A DNA stretch of 64,000 nucleotides from JBMOOG01 sp049324535. Its GTDB lineage: Bacteria; Pseudomonadota; Alphaproteobacteria; Rhodobacterales; Rhodobacteraceae. The notes under the pieces are model-generated. The model was given only the letters and a program-made list of their open reading frames with translations, did no database searches and was not told where the DNA came from. The position numbers were made by a program, and so were the translations under genes. The number at the start of each line of letters is the position of its first letter. Within the stretch, counting starts at the first letter, position 1. Below, in pieces: positions 25,603-34,113 of the stretch. The stretch covers positions 1 through 64,000 of the forward strand of contig JBMOOG010000015.1 in assembly GCA_049324535.1 (NCBI GenBank), written 5' to 3'.

Positions 25603-25631
25603 CCGCCGCGTCTTCGGACGCGGCGGTTTTT
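25603..25631 (+). terminator. Rho-independent terminator after sodB
   Basis: A perfect 10-bp stem (CCGCCGCGTC / GACGCGGCGG) with a TTCG loop is followed at once by TTTTT. It lies 51 bases after the sodB stop. Confidence 0.92.
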
Positions 25632-25733
25632 CGTTCGCAGGACCGGCGAGGCGCGGCGCGTGATGCATGACGGGGCCAAGGGCGTACGCGCCATGCCGGC
25701 GGCGGCGGTGATCCGGGGGCTGGCGTCGTTCCG

Positions 25734-26288
25734 TCAGGAAAGGGCGTCGCGCAGCCGTGCCTCGAGCGTCGGCACGTCGGGCACCACGCGGTAGAATTCG
25801 AGGATGTCCGAGCCGGCAAAGACCTCGGACACCATGCCTTCGATCATCGCGACGAGGCGGTTCCAGTAGCCTTCGGTGTTGAGCAGGAACACGGGCTTGG
25901 CGTGCAGGCCGAGCTGGCGCCAGGTCAGCACCTCGAAGAGCTCGTCCAGCGTGCCCGCGCCGCCCGGCAGCACCACGATCGCGTCCGAGTTCATGTACAT
26001 GACCTTCTTGCGTTCGTGCATGGTCTCGGTGACGACGAAGGTCGAGAGGTCGCGCTTGCCCACCTCGCGCGCCAGAAGATGCGACGGGATCACGCCGAAG
26101 GTCGCGCCGCCCCCGGCCTGTGCGGCCCGCGCGACGATGCCCATCAGCCCGACATCGCCCGCGCCATAGACCAGCCGGAAGCCCGAGGCGGCGAGCATCC
26201 GCCCCGTTTCCTCGGCCGCAGCGGCGTAGGCGGTGCGCGCGCCGATGCGCGACCCGCAGAAGACACAGACGGAACGGGGCAGGGTCAT
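25734..26288 (-). CDS. LOG family protein (cytokinin riboside 5'-monophosphate phosphoribohydrolase type)
   Basis: This 184-residue protein belongs to the TIGR00730/LOG family. It has the nucleotide-binding signature VVLPGGAGTLDELFE and a Rossmann-like N-terminus with VFCGSRIGA and YGAGDVGLMG. LOG enzymes hydrolyse nucleoside monophosphates to base and ribose phosphate. I chose ATG 26288 (MTLPRSVCVFCGS); the upstream ATG adds 17 residues beyond the family start. It is divergent from the LysM gene. Confidence 0.87.
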   Translation of the reverse strand: MTLPRSVCVFCGSRIGARTAYAAAAEETGRMLAASGFRLVYGAGDVGLMGIVARAAQAGGGATFGVIPSHLLAREVGKRDLSTFVVTETMHERKKVMYMNSDAIVVLPGGAGTLDELFEVLTWRQLGLHAKPVFLLNTEGYWNRLVAMIEGMVSEVFAGSDILEFYRVVPDVPTLEARLRDALS

Positions 26289-26390
26289 GGCGGCACTCGC
26301 GTCGGGGGCAAGGGTTTCTTTGACCCCTGATAGTGGCATTGCTATGGTCGCTCAAGAACGCCCGGCACAGGGCGCTGGGGGAAGCTGGGA

Positions 26391-27902
26391 ATGACCGACG
26401 AGAAGGCAGCGGCCGGGGCAGGGACGGCGGCGGGGGGTGGCAGGGCATGGCTCTGGGTTGGCGGAGCGGCGGCGGGCCTTGCCGCGGGCGCCGCGGTCTG
26501 GTCCCTGGCCCTGCGCACGCCGCCCGGGACCGAGGCGCAGCCGCCCGCGGCGACCGCCAGCGCCCCGGCGGGCGCGGCGCCCACCCCGGCGCCGTCCGAG
26601 CCACCGGCCGCGACGGCCGCGGCCACGACGCCGGCCACGACCCCGGCCACGACTCCGGCTGAGCCGGCCGCTTCCGCGGCGCCCTCCGCCGAGCCGGTCG
26701 TCCCGCCCGTGGCGGAGGCGACGGCCACACCCGTGCCGACCGAGACGCCGCCGGCCGAAACACCGCCGGCCGCACCCGCGCAAGGCGCGACCCCGCCGGC
26801 CGAGGTGCAGCCGGCCGGGGTCCAGCCCTCCGAGGTCCGGCCCGAGGCGACGGCCGCCGCGCCGCCCGCGCCGGATGCCGCGCCCCCCGCGGCGGCTCCC
26901 GCGGCCGCCGCGCCGGCCTTCGACACCGTGCGCGCCGAGGCCGATGGATCGGTGCTGATCGCCGGACGCGCCGGCCCCGGCGCCGAGGTCGCGGTCCTCG
27001 CGGACGGGGCCGAGGTGACGCGGGCGACCGCCGACGACCGGGGCCAGTTCGTGGCCTTTGCCCAGCTTGTTCCCTCGACCTCGGCCCGGGTGCTGACGCT
27101 GCGCAGCGGCGCGGCCGCGTCGGAGCAGTCGGTGATCCTCGCCCCGGTCGAGCCGCCGGCGCAGGTCACGGCCGCCGCGCCCGAGGCACCGGGCGCCCCG
27201 CCGTCCGCGCCCGCCGGCCCGGAGGCGCCGTCGCCCGCGGCGGACCCGGCCGCCGTGGCCCCGGCCGCGCCCGAGGTGCTGATCGCCGACAGCTCGGGCG
27301 TGCGCAAGATGGCCCCGGCGCCGGCCGGCGGCGTGGTCATCGACACGATCAGCTACGCGTCGAACGGCGATGTGCTGCTGGTCGGCCGCGCGCCGGGCCT
27401 CGTCCGGCTCTATCTTGACGACGCTCTGGTCGCCGAGGCCCGTCCCGTCGAGGGGACCTGGGAGGCGCGGCTGGCCGATGTCGCCCCGGGCCTCTACCGG
27501 CTGCGCGCCGACGAGATCGGGGCCGATGGCAAGGTGGTCTCGCGCTTCGAGACGCCCTTCCAGCGCGAGGCCCCCGAGACCCTGGCCGCGGCGATGGCGC
27601 CGGCCGCGCCGATTCCGGCCGGCGGCGGCCTGCCGATGCCGGTGCTGCCCTCGGCGCCCCCGGCGATGACCACGGCCGAGGCAACGCCGATCACCCTGCC
27701 GGCCCTGCCGCAGGGACCGGCGCCGGTGGTGACCGAGGCCACGGTGGTCACGGTCCAGCCGGGCTTCACGCTCTGGCGCATCGCGCGCGAGAACTACGGC
27801 AACGGGCTTCTCTACGTGAAGGTGTTCCAGGCCAACAGGGACCAGATCCGCGATCCCGACCTGATCTATCCGGGGCAGGTGTTCACCGTCCCCGACAAGT
27901 GA
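26391..27902 (+). CDS. LysM-domain envelope protein with Ala/Pro-rich linker
   Basis: This 503-residue protein starts with a single membrane anchor (about residues 18-38), then a low-complexity Ala-Pro-Thr-Glu region (about 45-180). Two Ig-like modules of about 75 residues follow (FDTVRAEADGSVLIAGRAG..., and VVIDTISYASNGDVLLVGRAPG...). The C-terminal LysM domain (TVQPGFTLWRIARENYGNG...IYPGQVFTVPDK) binds peptidoglycan. Homologues are common in Rhodobacteraceae as envelope proteins of unclear role; anchoring the inner membrane to the wall is a likely function. The Pro-rich region explains the many spurious open frames on both strands here. Confidence 0.85.
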   Translation: MTDEKAAAGAGTAAGGGRAWLWVGGAAAGLAAGAAVWSLALRTPPGTEAQPPAATASAPAGAAPTPAPSEPPAATAAATTPATTPATTPAEPAASAAPSAEPVVPPVAEATATPVPTETPPAETPPAAPAQGATPPAEVQPAGVQPSEVRPEATAAAPPAPDAAPPAAAPAAAAPAFDTVRAEADGSVLIAGRAGPGAEVAVLADGAEVTRATADDRGQFVAFAQLVPSTSARVLTLRSGAAASEQSVILAPVEPPAQVTAAAPEAPGAPPSAPAGPEAPSPAADPAAVAPAAPEVLIADSSGVRKMAPAPAGGVVIDTISYASNGDVLLVGRAPGLVRLYLDDALVAEARPVEGTWEARLADVAPGLYRLRADEIGADGKVVSRFETPFQREAPETLAAAMAPAAPIPAGGGLPMPVLPSAPPAMTTAEATPITLPALPQGPAPVVTEATVVTVQPGFTLWRIARENYGNGLLYVKVFQANRDQIRDPDLIYPGQVFTVPDK

Positions 27903-27908
27903 CCGGCG

Positions 27909-28268
27909 TCAGCCGGCGGTGCGGCTGTCGCGGCAGCAGGCGTGCACCACCGGGTCGGCGCAGCAGCAGTCGTCGAGCAGATAGCGGATGAGCCCACCGA
28001 GCGCGGTGCGGTCGGCGCTGTAGATGATCTGCCGTGCCCGCCGTTCCGAGCGCAGCAGGCCCGCCTGTTCGAGGTTCGCGAGGTGGAACGACAGCGCCGA
28101 GGCCGAAACCGCCAGGGCCTGGGCGATCGCGCCCGCCGCCATGCCCTCGGCCGAGCCGACGAGCAGCCGCACCAGCGACAGACGCAACGGATGGGACAGC
28201 GCCGAGAGCGCGGTCAGCGCGGCGGTCTGGTCGAGCGGAGGCGTCGCGGGGGGCAGAGCCGACGTCAT
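27909..28268 (-). CDS. ArsR/SmtB-family metalloregulator with Cys-rich tail
   Basis: This 119-residue protein has the ArsR winged helix (ALSHPLRLSLVRLL...AIAQALAVSASALSFHLANLEQAGLLRSERRARQIIYSAD). Its C-terminus, DDCCCADPVVHACCRD, is unusually rich in Cys and may form a metal or metalloid site different from the usual alpha3 motif, in which no Cys pair is seen. It is divergent from an Atm1-type exporter, with a palindrome between that fits the ArsR operator. No ribosome-binding site precedes ATG 28268, and the palindrome starts 8 bp upstream, so the message may be leaderless. Confidence 0.85.
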   Translation of the reverse strand: MTSALPPATPPLDQTAALTALSALSHPLRLSLVRLLVGSAEGMAAGAIAQALAVSASALSFHLANLEQAGLLRSERRARQIIYSADRTALGGLIRYLLDDCCCADPVVHACCRDSRTAG

Positions 28269-28276
28269 TTCAACAC

Positions 28277-28292
28277 TTCAACTAGAGTTGAA
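28277..28292. promoter_or_regulatory. ArsR-type operator palindrome between arsR and atm1
   Basis: TTCAACTAGAGTTGAA is an inverted repeat (TTCAACT / AGTTGAA around AG). An extra half-site TTTCAACAC overlaps the start of the regulator gene. Its position in the 87-bp divergent gap suits autorepression of arsR and control of the exporter. Confidence 0.65.
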
Positions 28293-28355
28293 TTTTGTCC
28301 TTGATAGCGGCGCGCCGCTCTGCGATCAAGCGCCGTCATGGAATCGGAGGCAACG

Positions 28356-30233
28356 ATGTCGGACGGACGCACGAGCGGCTGGGACACCATCCGGCGGGTG
28401 GCGCCCTATCTCTGGCCGGCCGATCACCCTTGGGTGAAGCGTCGGGTCGTGCTGGCGCTTGCGGCGCTTCTGGCGGCCAAGGTCTTCTCGATCACCACGC
28501 CGTTCTTCTACAAGGCGGCGGTCGATGCCCTCGACAAGCAGGCGACGGGCGACGGCGGGTTTCTGGTGCTGGGCGCGGTCGGGCTGACGGTGGCCTACGG
28601 GCTGGCGCGGCTGTTCAACGTGGGCTTTTCCGAACTGCGCGACGTGGTCTTCGTCCGCGTGGGCCAGCGCGCGCTGCGCCAGCTCGCGCTCGAGACCTTC
28701 CGGCACATCCATGCCCTGTCCCTGCGCTACCACATCACCCGCAAGACCGGGGGCCTCAGCCGCGTGATCGAGCGCGGGGTGAAGGGCGTCGATTTCCTCT
28801 TGCGGTTCCTCCTGTTCTCGATAGGGCCGCTGGCGCTGGAACTGGTGCTGGTGTCGGTCATCTTCGCCGTGGTCTTCGGCATCTGGTACTCGGTCGTGGT
28901 CGTCGTGACCATCGCGCTCTACGTCACCTTCACCTTCAAGGTCACCGAATGGCGGGTGAAGCTGCGCCGCCAGATGAACGAGCAGGACACCGAGGCCAAC
29001 CAGAAGGCGATCGACAGCCTGCTGAACTTCGAGACGGTCAAGTATTTCGGCGCCGAGGACCGCGAGGCCCGGCGCTACGACGCGGCGATGGCGGGCTACG
29101 AACAGGCGGCGGTGCGGACCGGCCAGTCGCTGGGGTTCCTGAACGTCGGGCAGACGGTCATCATCACCACCGGCCTTGTCATCGTCATGGCGATGGCGGC
29201 GCTGGGGGTGCAGCGGAGCACGCTGACGGTGGGCGATTTCGTCATGGTCAACGCCTACATGATGCAGATCACCATGCCGCTCGGCTTCCTCGGCACCGTC
29301 TACCGCGAGATCCGGCAGGCGCTGGTCGACATGGGCGAGATGTTCCACCTGCTCGGGCAGCCGGCCGAGATCGTGGACGCGCCCGGAGCCCGGCCGCTGC
29401 GCGTGACCGGCGGCGAGATCGTGTTCGACGATGTGCGCTTCGGCTACGAGCCGTCGCGACCGATCCTCAAGGGCGTGTCGCTGCGCGTGGCCCCCGGGCA
29501 GAAGCTGGCGATCGTCGGGCCCTCGGGGTCGGGCAAGTCCACGATCGCGCGGCTGATCTTCCGCTTCTACGACGTGACCGGCGGCGCGATCCGCATCGAC
29601 GGGCAGGACATCCGCGACGTGACTCAGGCCAGCCTCCACGCGGCGGTGGGCGTGGTGCCGCAGGACACGGTGCTCTTCAACGACACGGTGCGCTACAACA
29701 TCGCCTATGGCCGCGACGGCGCCACCGAGGACGAGATCGTGGCCGCGGCCAAGGCGGCGAGGATCCACGACTTCATCGTCTCGCTGCCCGAGGGCTACGA
29801 GACCCGGGTGGGCGAGCGCGGGCTGAAGCTGTCGGGCGGCGAGAAGCAGCGCGTCGGCATCGCGCGCACCTTCCTCAAGAACCCGCCGATCCTGCTTCTG
29901 GACGAGGCGACGAGCGCGCTCGACACCCAGACCGAGCGCGACATCCAGGAATCGCTCGCCCGGATGGGCGAGGGGCGCAGCGTGATCGCGATCGCGCACC
30001 GGCTGTCCACGATCGCCGATGCGGACCGGATCATCGTGCTCGAGGCCGGGGAGATCGTCGAGGAAGGCCGACACGAGACGCTTCTGGCGATGGGCGGGCG
30101 CTACGCCGCGATGTGGGCGCGCCAGTCGGCCGAGGAGTCCTCGACCGCGCGCACCGACATCCCCGGCGAGGACGCCGAGGCCGACCGCGCGCGGCCCTTC
30201 TACAACGAGTACCAGCACTACGGCAAAGCCTGA
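28356..30233 (+). CDS. Atm1-type ABC exporter (heavy metal/glutathione conjugate)
   Basis: This 625-residue half-transporter fuses a six-helix transmembrane domain (about 30-315) to an ATPase (about 370-605). Walker A GPSGSGKSTIARL, signature LSGGEKQRVGIARTFL and Walker B ILLLDEATSALDTQTE are intact, and RNSRHxxSKATG-like YHITRKTGGLSRVIERG is characteristic of Atm1/HMT1. I chose ATG 28356 because GGAGG lies five bases upstream; ATG 28338 has none. Bacterial Atm1 proteins export glutathione conjugates and thiol-bound metals. Control by the divergent Cys-rich ArsR protein supports a metal or metalloid link. Confidence 0.9.
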   Translation: MSDGRTSGWDTIRRVAPYLWPADHPWVKRRVVLALAALLAAKVFSITTPFFYKAAVDALDKQATGDGGFLVLGAVGLTVAYGLARLFNVGFSELRDVVFVRVGQRALRQLALETFRHIHALSLRYHITRKTGGLSRVIERGVKGVDFLLRFLLFSIGPLALELVLVSVIFAVVFGIWYSVVVVVTIALYVTFTFKVTEWRVKLRRQMNEQDTEANQKAIDSLLNFETVKYFGAEDREARRYDAAMAGYEQAAVRTGQSLGFLNVGQTVIITTGLVIVMAMAALGVQRSTLTVGDFVMVNAYMMQITMPLGFLGTVYREIRQALVDMGEMFHLLGQPAEIVDAPGARPLRVTGGEIVFDDVRFGYEPSRPILKGVSLRVAPGQKLAIVGPSGSGKSTIARLIFRFYDVTGGAIRIDGQDIRDVTQASLHAAVGVVPQDTVLFNDTVRYNIAYGRDGATEDEIVAAAKAARIHDFIVSLPEGYETRVGERGLKLSGGEKQRVGIARTFLKNPPILLLDEATSALDTQTERDIQESLARMGEGRSVIAIAHRLSTIADADRIIVLEAGEIVEEGRHETLLAMGGRYAAMWARQSAEESSTARTDIPGEDAEADRARPFYNEYQHYGKA

Positions 30234-30342
30234 GGCGCCGGATCCCGCCGCCGCTCCGGGGACCGGGGCGGCATGGTGCTGCGGGAACGCCCGGGGCAGG
30301 GGGCGCCGGCCGGTGCTCCGGCCCCGGGGGGACCCGGCGGGC

Positions 30343-30372
30343 TTGGCAAGCGCGCGCGCCTGCGTGTATGAG
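30343..30372 (+). promoter_or_regulatory. Putative promoter of the yfgM-bamB-der operon
   Basis: TTGGCA (30343-30348) and TATGAG (30367-30372) are separated by 18 bp and lie 48 bp before the GTG start of the next gene. The rest of the 186-bp gap is GC-rich with a GCCGG/CCGGC hairpin. By-eye prediction only. Confidence 0.35.
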
Positions 30373-30419
30373 GTGGGCGGGCAGACTCTGACGGGGTCGG
30401 GCGAGACCGGGGGCGGCGG

Positions 30420-31073
30420 GTGAGCGAGAGCGACAGTTTCATCGACGAGGTGACCGAAGAGGTCCGCCGCGACAAGCTCTTTGCCTTCCTGAGGAAATAC
30501 GCCTGGGCCGGGATGGCGCTGGTGGCGCTGGTCGTGGGCGGCACGGCCTGGATCGAATGGCGCAAGCATGTCACCCGGTCGCAGGCCGAGGCCTTCGGCG
30601 ATGCGGTGGTCGCGGCCTCGACCGGGGCGGACGCGGCGGCGCGGGCCAAGGCGCTGGCCGCGGTGCCGGTGCGTGGCCCCGAGGGCGCGGTGCTGGGCCA
30701 GATCCTGGCGGCCGAGCAACTGGCGGCGGGCGACCGGGCCGCGGCGATCGCGGCGCTCGATGCCGTGGCGTCCAACGAGGGCTATCCGGCGCTCCTGCGC
30801 CAGCTTGCCCAGCTCAAGTCGGTGATCCTTCAGGGGCGGGCGATGGACCCGGCCGCGCGCGACGCCGCGCTGGCGGCGCTCGCCGCCCCGGGGGCACCGT
30901 TCCGGGTGCTGGCGGTGGAGCAGCAGGCCCTGGTGCTGGTCGATGCCGGCAAGCGCGACGAGGCGCTCGCCCTCTTCCGGTCGCTGATGCAGGATGCCGA
31001 GGCGACGCAGGCCTTGCGCGCGCGCGTCGCGCAGTTGATGGTGGCGCTGGGCGCCGATCCGGGGGCGGCCTGA
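30420..31073 (+). CDS. YfgM-like TPR protein
   Basis: This 217-residue protein has a cytoplasmic start, one membrane segment (about residues 29-45, YAWAGMALVALVVGGTAWIEW) and a periplasmic Ala-rich TPR domain. This matches YfgM (TPR_21), which contacts SecYEG and periplasmic chaperones. It starts with GTG 30420. The order yfgM-bamB-der is conserved in proteobacteria, which supports the call. Confidence 0.82.
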   Translation: MSESDSFIDEVTEEVRRDKLFAFLRKYAWAGMALVALVVGGTAWIEWRKHVTRSQAEAFGDAVVAASTGADAAARAKALAAVPVRGPEGAVLGQILAAEQLAAGDRAAAIAALDAVASNEGYPALLRQLAQLKSVILQGRAMDPAARDAALAALAAPGAPFRVLAVEQQALVLVDAGKRDEALALFRSLMQDAEATQALRARVAQLMVALGADPGAA

Positions 31074-31105
31074 GCGCCCGCATGGACATGGAAAGGTCCC
31101 GAGTC

Positions 31106-32476
31106 GTGAGCATTTCCCGCAACGCGCTTCCCCGTGTCGTCCTGGTCTGCGCGGCGCTGGCCGGCGTGTCGGCCTGCAACCGCAAGGACACGCGCCTGCC
31201 CGGCGAGCGCGTCGCGCCGGAGGAGGCGCTGGCGCTGGCCATGGCCGGCGACGGCGCCACGGCCGAGGCCCCGGAAGCCGCGAACCCCGCGATGTCGATG
31301 GGCGCCCCGCGCCCGATCGCCGTCGGCGGATCGGTCGCCAACGCCGACTGGCCGCAGCGCGCCGGGTCGGCCAGCCATGACGCGCCGCAGCCGGCGCTGG
31401 GCGCCGCGCCGGTGCGGATCTGGGCGGCGAATGTCGGGGCCGGCGACAGCCGCAAGCTGCGCATCACCGCCGATCCGGTGGTGGCCGGCGGTCGGGTCTT
31501 CACGCTGGACGCGGACTCGGCGGTGACGGCGACCTCGACCGGCGGCGGGATCGTCTGGCGCCAGAGCCTCGTGCCGGCCTCGGAGCGCGGCGGCGACGCG
31601 GGAGGCGGCGGGCTGGCCTATGGCGAGGGGATGGTCTTCGCGACCACCGGCTATGGCGAGCTGGTGGCGCTCGACCCGGCCAGTGGCGCGGTGCGCTGGC
31701 GCCAGCGCTTCGACTCGCCCCTGGGCGGTGCGCCCACGGTCGCCGGCGGCAAGGTGTATGTGGCCGCCCGCAATGGCACCGCGACCGCAGTGAGCGCGGC
31801 GAACGGCAAGCTCCTGTGGCAGTTGCCGGCTCTGCCGAAGGTGGGCGGGGTGGCCGGCGTGTCCGCCCCGGCCGTATCCGGCAAGTTCGTCGTCTTCCCC
31901 TTTGCCTCGGGCCACCTGATCGCGGCCGACGCCGAGACGGGCGGGGTGGTCTGGCAGGCCTTCATCGAAGGCAACCGCGCCGGCCGCGCCTTCGCGAGCG
32001 TGCCGGACTTCACCGCCGATCCGGTGATCCAGGGCCAGACGGTCTATGTGGGCACCGCCGCCGGGCGCATCGCGGCGCTGGACCTTCTGACCGGTGCGCC
32101 GCTCTGGACGGCGCGCGAGGGGGCGCAGTCGCCGGTGGTCGTCGCCGGCGGATCGGTCTTTGCCGTCAACGACGAGAACCAGCTCATCCGCCTGGACGCG
32201 GGTTCGGGCGCGCTGATCTGGCGGGTGGACCTGCCCTATTTCACCCGTGACCGGCTGAAGAAGCGCCGCGACATCTTTGCCCATTTCGGGCCGATCCTGG
32301 CCGGCGGGCGGCTGGTGGTCGCGTCCTCGGACGGGGTGCTGCGCAGCTTCGATCCGGCCTCGGGCGCGCTGGTGCACCAGACGGCGCTGGCCGGCGGGGC
32401 TGCGGCCAATGCCGCGGTGGCGGGCGGCACGCTGTTCGTCCTGGGCCGCAACGGACAGCTTCAGGCTTTCCGCTGA
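31106..32476 (+). CDS. bamB: Outer-membrane assembly lipoprotein BamB
   Basis: This lipoprotein of about 456 residues has a lipobox LAGVSAC early on and a PQQ-type eight-bladed beta-propeller with repeated WR/W-x-(2)-G-x-x-x and DADSAVTATSTGGGIVWRQSL-type blades. BamB supports BamA in inserting beta-barrel proteins. Three starts are possible (ATG 31082, ATG 31088, GTG 31106). I favour GTG 31106 since GAAAGG lies nine bases upstream and the signal peptide then has a normal 24 residues. An Ala-rich stretch follows the lipidated Cys. Confidence in family is higher than in the start. Confidence 0.87.
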   Translation: MSISRNALPRVVLVCAALAGVSACNRKDTRLPGERVAPEEALALAMAGDGATAEAPEAANPAMSMGAPRPIAVGGSVANADWPQRAGSASHDAPQPALGAAPVRIWAANVGAGDSRKLRITADPVVAGGRVFTLDADSAVTATSTGGGIVWRQSLVPASERGGDAGGGGLAYGEGMVFATTGYGELVALDPASGAVRWRQRFDSPLGGAPTVAGGKVYVAARNGTATAVSAANGKLLWQLPALPKVGGVAGVSAPAVSGKFVVFPFASGHLIAADAETGGVVWQAFIEGNRAGRAFASVPDFTADPVIQGQTVYVGTAAGRIAALDLLTGAPLWTAREGAQSPVVVAGGSVFAVNDENQLIRLDAGSGALIWRVDLPYFTRDRLKKRRDIFAHFGPILAGGRLVVASSDGVLRSFDPASGALVHQTALAGGAAANAAVAGGTLFVLGRNGQLQAFR

Positions 32477-32522
32477 GCGCGTTCCGGTGTAAGCGGGCGC
32501 CTTCGCAGTTCCGGAGCGGGCC

Positions 32523-34001
32523 ATGAGCTTCACCCTCGCCATCGTCGGGCGGCCGAATGTCGGCAAGTCCACGCTGTTCAACCGTCTGGTCGGGCGCAAG
32601 CTGGCGCTGGTCGACGACACGCCGGGCGTCACGCGCGACCTGCGCGAGGGCCCGGCGAAGCTCGCGGACCTGCGGTTCACGGTCATCGACACGGCCGGGC
32701 TCGAGGACGTGACCGACGACAGCCTTCAGGGCCGGATGCGCCGGCTGACCGAGCGGGCGGTCGACATGGCCGATGTCTGCCTGTTCGTGATCGACGCGCG
32801 GGCCGGGGTCACGGCCACCGACCGGGTCTTTGCCGACATCCTGCGCAAGCGCAACGCGCATGTGATCCTTGCGGCCAACAAGGCCGAGGGGCGCGCGGGC
32901 GAGCAGGGGATGCTCGAGGCCTGGGAACTGGGCCTCGGCGAGCCGGTGGCGATCTCGGCCGAACACGGCGAGGGGATGGACGATCTCTACCGGATCCTCC
33001 GCCCGATCGCCGAGGGCTTCGAGGAACGCGCCCGGCGCGACGCCCCGGCCACGGATGTGGAGCTGACCGAGACCGAGGCCGAGGCGGGCGAGGGCGAGAG
33101 TTTCGCGCCCACCGAGGCGCGGCCGCTGCAGATCGCGGTGATCGGCCGGCCGAACGCGGGCAAATCGACGCTCATCAACAGGATCCTCGGCGAGGACCGG
33201 CTGCTGACCGGCCCCGAGGCCGGGATCACCCGCGACGCGATCTCGGTCTCGGCGCGCTGGATGGGCACGCCGGTGCGGATCTGGGACACCGCTGGGATGC
33301 GCAAGAAGGCCAAGGTGACCGGCAAGCTCGAGAAGCTGTCGGTCGCCGACGGGCTGCGGGCGGTGCGCTTCGCCGAGGTGGTGGTGGTGCTCCTCGACGT
33401 GAACATCCCCTTCGAGCAGCAGGACCTGCGCATCGCCGATTTCGCCGAGACCGAGGGCCGCGCGGTGGTCGTCGCGGCCAACAAGTGGGATCTCGAGGAG
33501 GACAAGCCGCAGAAGCTCAACGCGCTCCGCGAGGCCTTCGAGCGGCTTCTGCCGCAGCTGCGCGGCGCGCCGCTGGTGACGGTCTCGGCCAAGACCGGCA
33601 AGGGGCTCGACCGGCTGCACGACGCAATCCTGAAGGCGCATGACGTCTGGAACCGGCGGGTGCCGACGGCGCGCCTGAACCAGTGGCTGGCGGCGATGAC
33701 CGAGGCGCACCCGCCGCCCGCGCCGGGCGGGCGCCGGATCCGGCTGCGCTACATGACCCAGGCCAAGACCCGGCCGCCGGGCTTCGTCATCAAGACCACC
33801 CACGCCGATCAGGTGCCCGAATCCTATCTGCGCTATCTGGTCAACGGGCTCCGGCAGGATTTCGACATGCCGGGCACGCCGATCCGGCTGATGCTGCGCG
33901 ACCAGGGGGCGACGAACCCCTACAAGGACCGGCGCAGGTCCACGCCCTCGCGGCTGCGCAAGCACGTCGAGAAAGGCGAGACCAAGCGCGAGCGGGAGTG
34001 A
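32523..34001 (+). CDS. der: Ribosome assembly GTPase Der (EngA)
   Basis: This 492-residue protein has two tandem GTPase domains. G1 of the first is GRPNVGKSTLFN with switch DTAGLED and NKAEG; G1 of the second is GRPNAGKSTLIN (about residue 210) with DTAGMRKKAKV and ANKWDL. A KH-like domain follows (GGRRIRLRYMTQAKTRPPGF). Der acts in 50S subunit maturation. It follows bamB by 46 bp. A palindromic repeat element follows the stop. Confidence 0.95.
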   Translation: MSFTLAIVGRPNVGKSTLFNRLVGRKLALVDDTPGVTRDLREGPAKLADLRFTVIDTAGLEDVTDDSLQGRMRRLTERAVDMADVCLFVIDARAGVTATDRVFADILRKRNAHVILAANKAEGRAGEQGMLEAWELGLGEPVAISAEHGEGMDDLYRILRPIAEGFEERARRDAPATDVELTETEAEAGEGESFAPTEARPLQIAVIGRPNAGKSTLINRILGEDRLLTGPEAGITRDAISVSARWMGTPVRIWDTAGMRKKAKVTGKLEKLSVADGLRAVRFAEVVVVLLDVNIPFEQQDLRIADFAETEGRAVVVAANKWDLEEDKPQKLNALREAFERLLPQLRGAPLVTVSAKTGKGLDRLHDAILKAHDVWNRRVPTARLNQWLAAMTEAHPPPAPGGRRIRLRYMTQAKTRPPGFVIKTTHADQVPESYLRYLVNGLRQDFDMPGTPIRLMLRDQGATNPYKDRRRSTPSRLRKHVEKGETKRERE

Positions 34002-34006
34002 GGGCA

Positions 34007-34110
34007 GGGGGCTGTCCGCCCCCTTGTCGGTGCCTACGTGAGGGGGCTGTCCGCCCCCTCGGGCCCGTGCCGGGCCCTTCACCCCCGAGGATATTTGGCC
34101 AGTGAGAGGG
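34007..34110. repeat. Palindromic repeat element (copy B) between der and serS
   Basis: Two identical 17-base hairpins, GGGGGCTGTCCGCCCCC, lie at 34007-34023 and 34042-34058, followed by a GGGCCCG...CGGGCCC stem and then ACCCCCGAGGATATTTGGCCA (34081-34101). Read on the minus strand the element starts with TGGCCAAATATCCTCGGGGGT just after the serS stop. The core and the GGGGGC..GACAGCCCCC hairpin match copy D at 53462. It may also act as a bidirectional terminator for the convergent genes. Confidence 0.8.
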
Positions 34111-34113
34111 GGC

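Noticed and set aside
30234..30419. Coding sequence between the Atm1-type gene and yfgM
   Set aside because: Frames here are short, low in complexity and without a ribosome-binding site; a promoter is a better reading.
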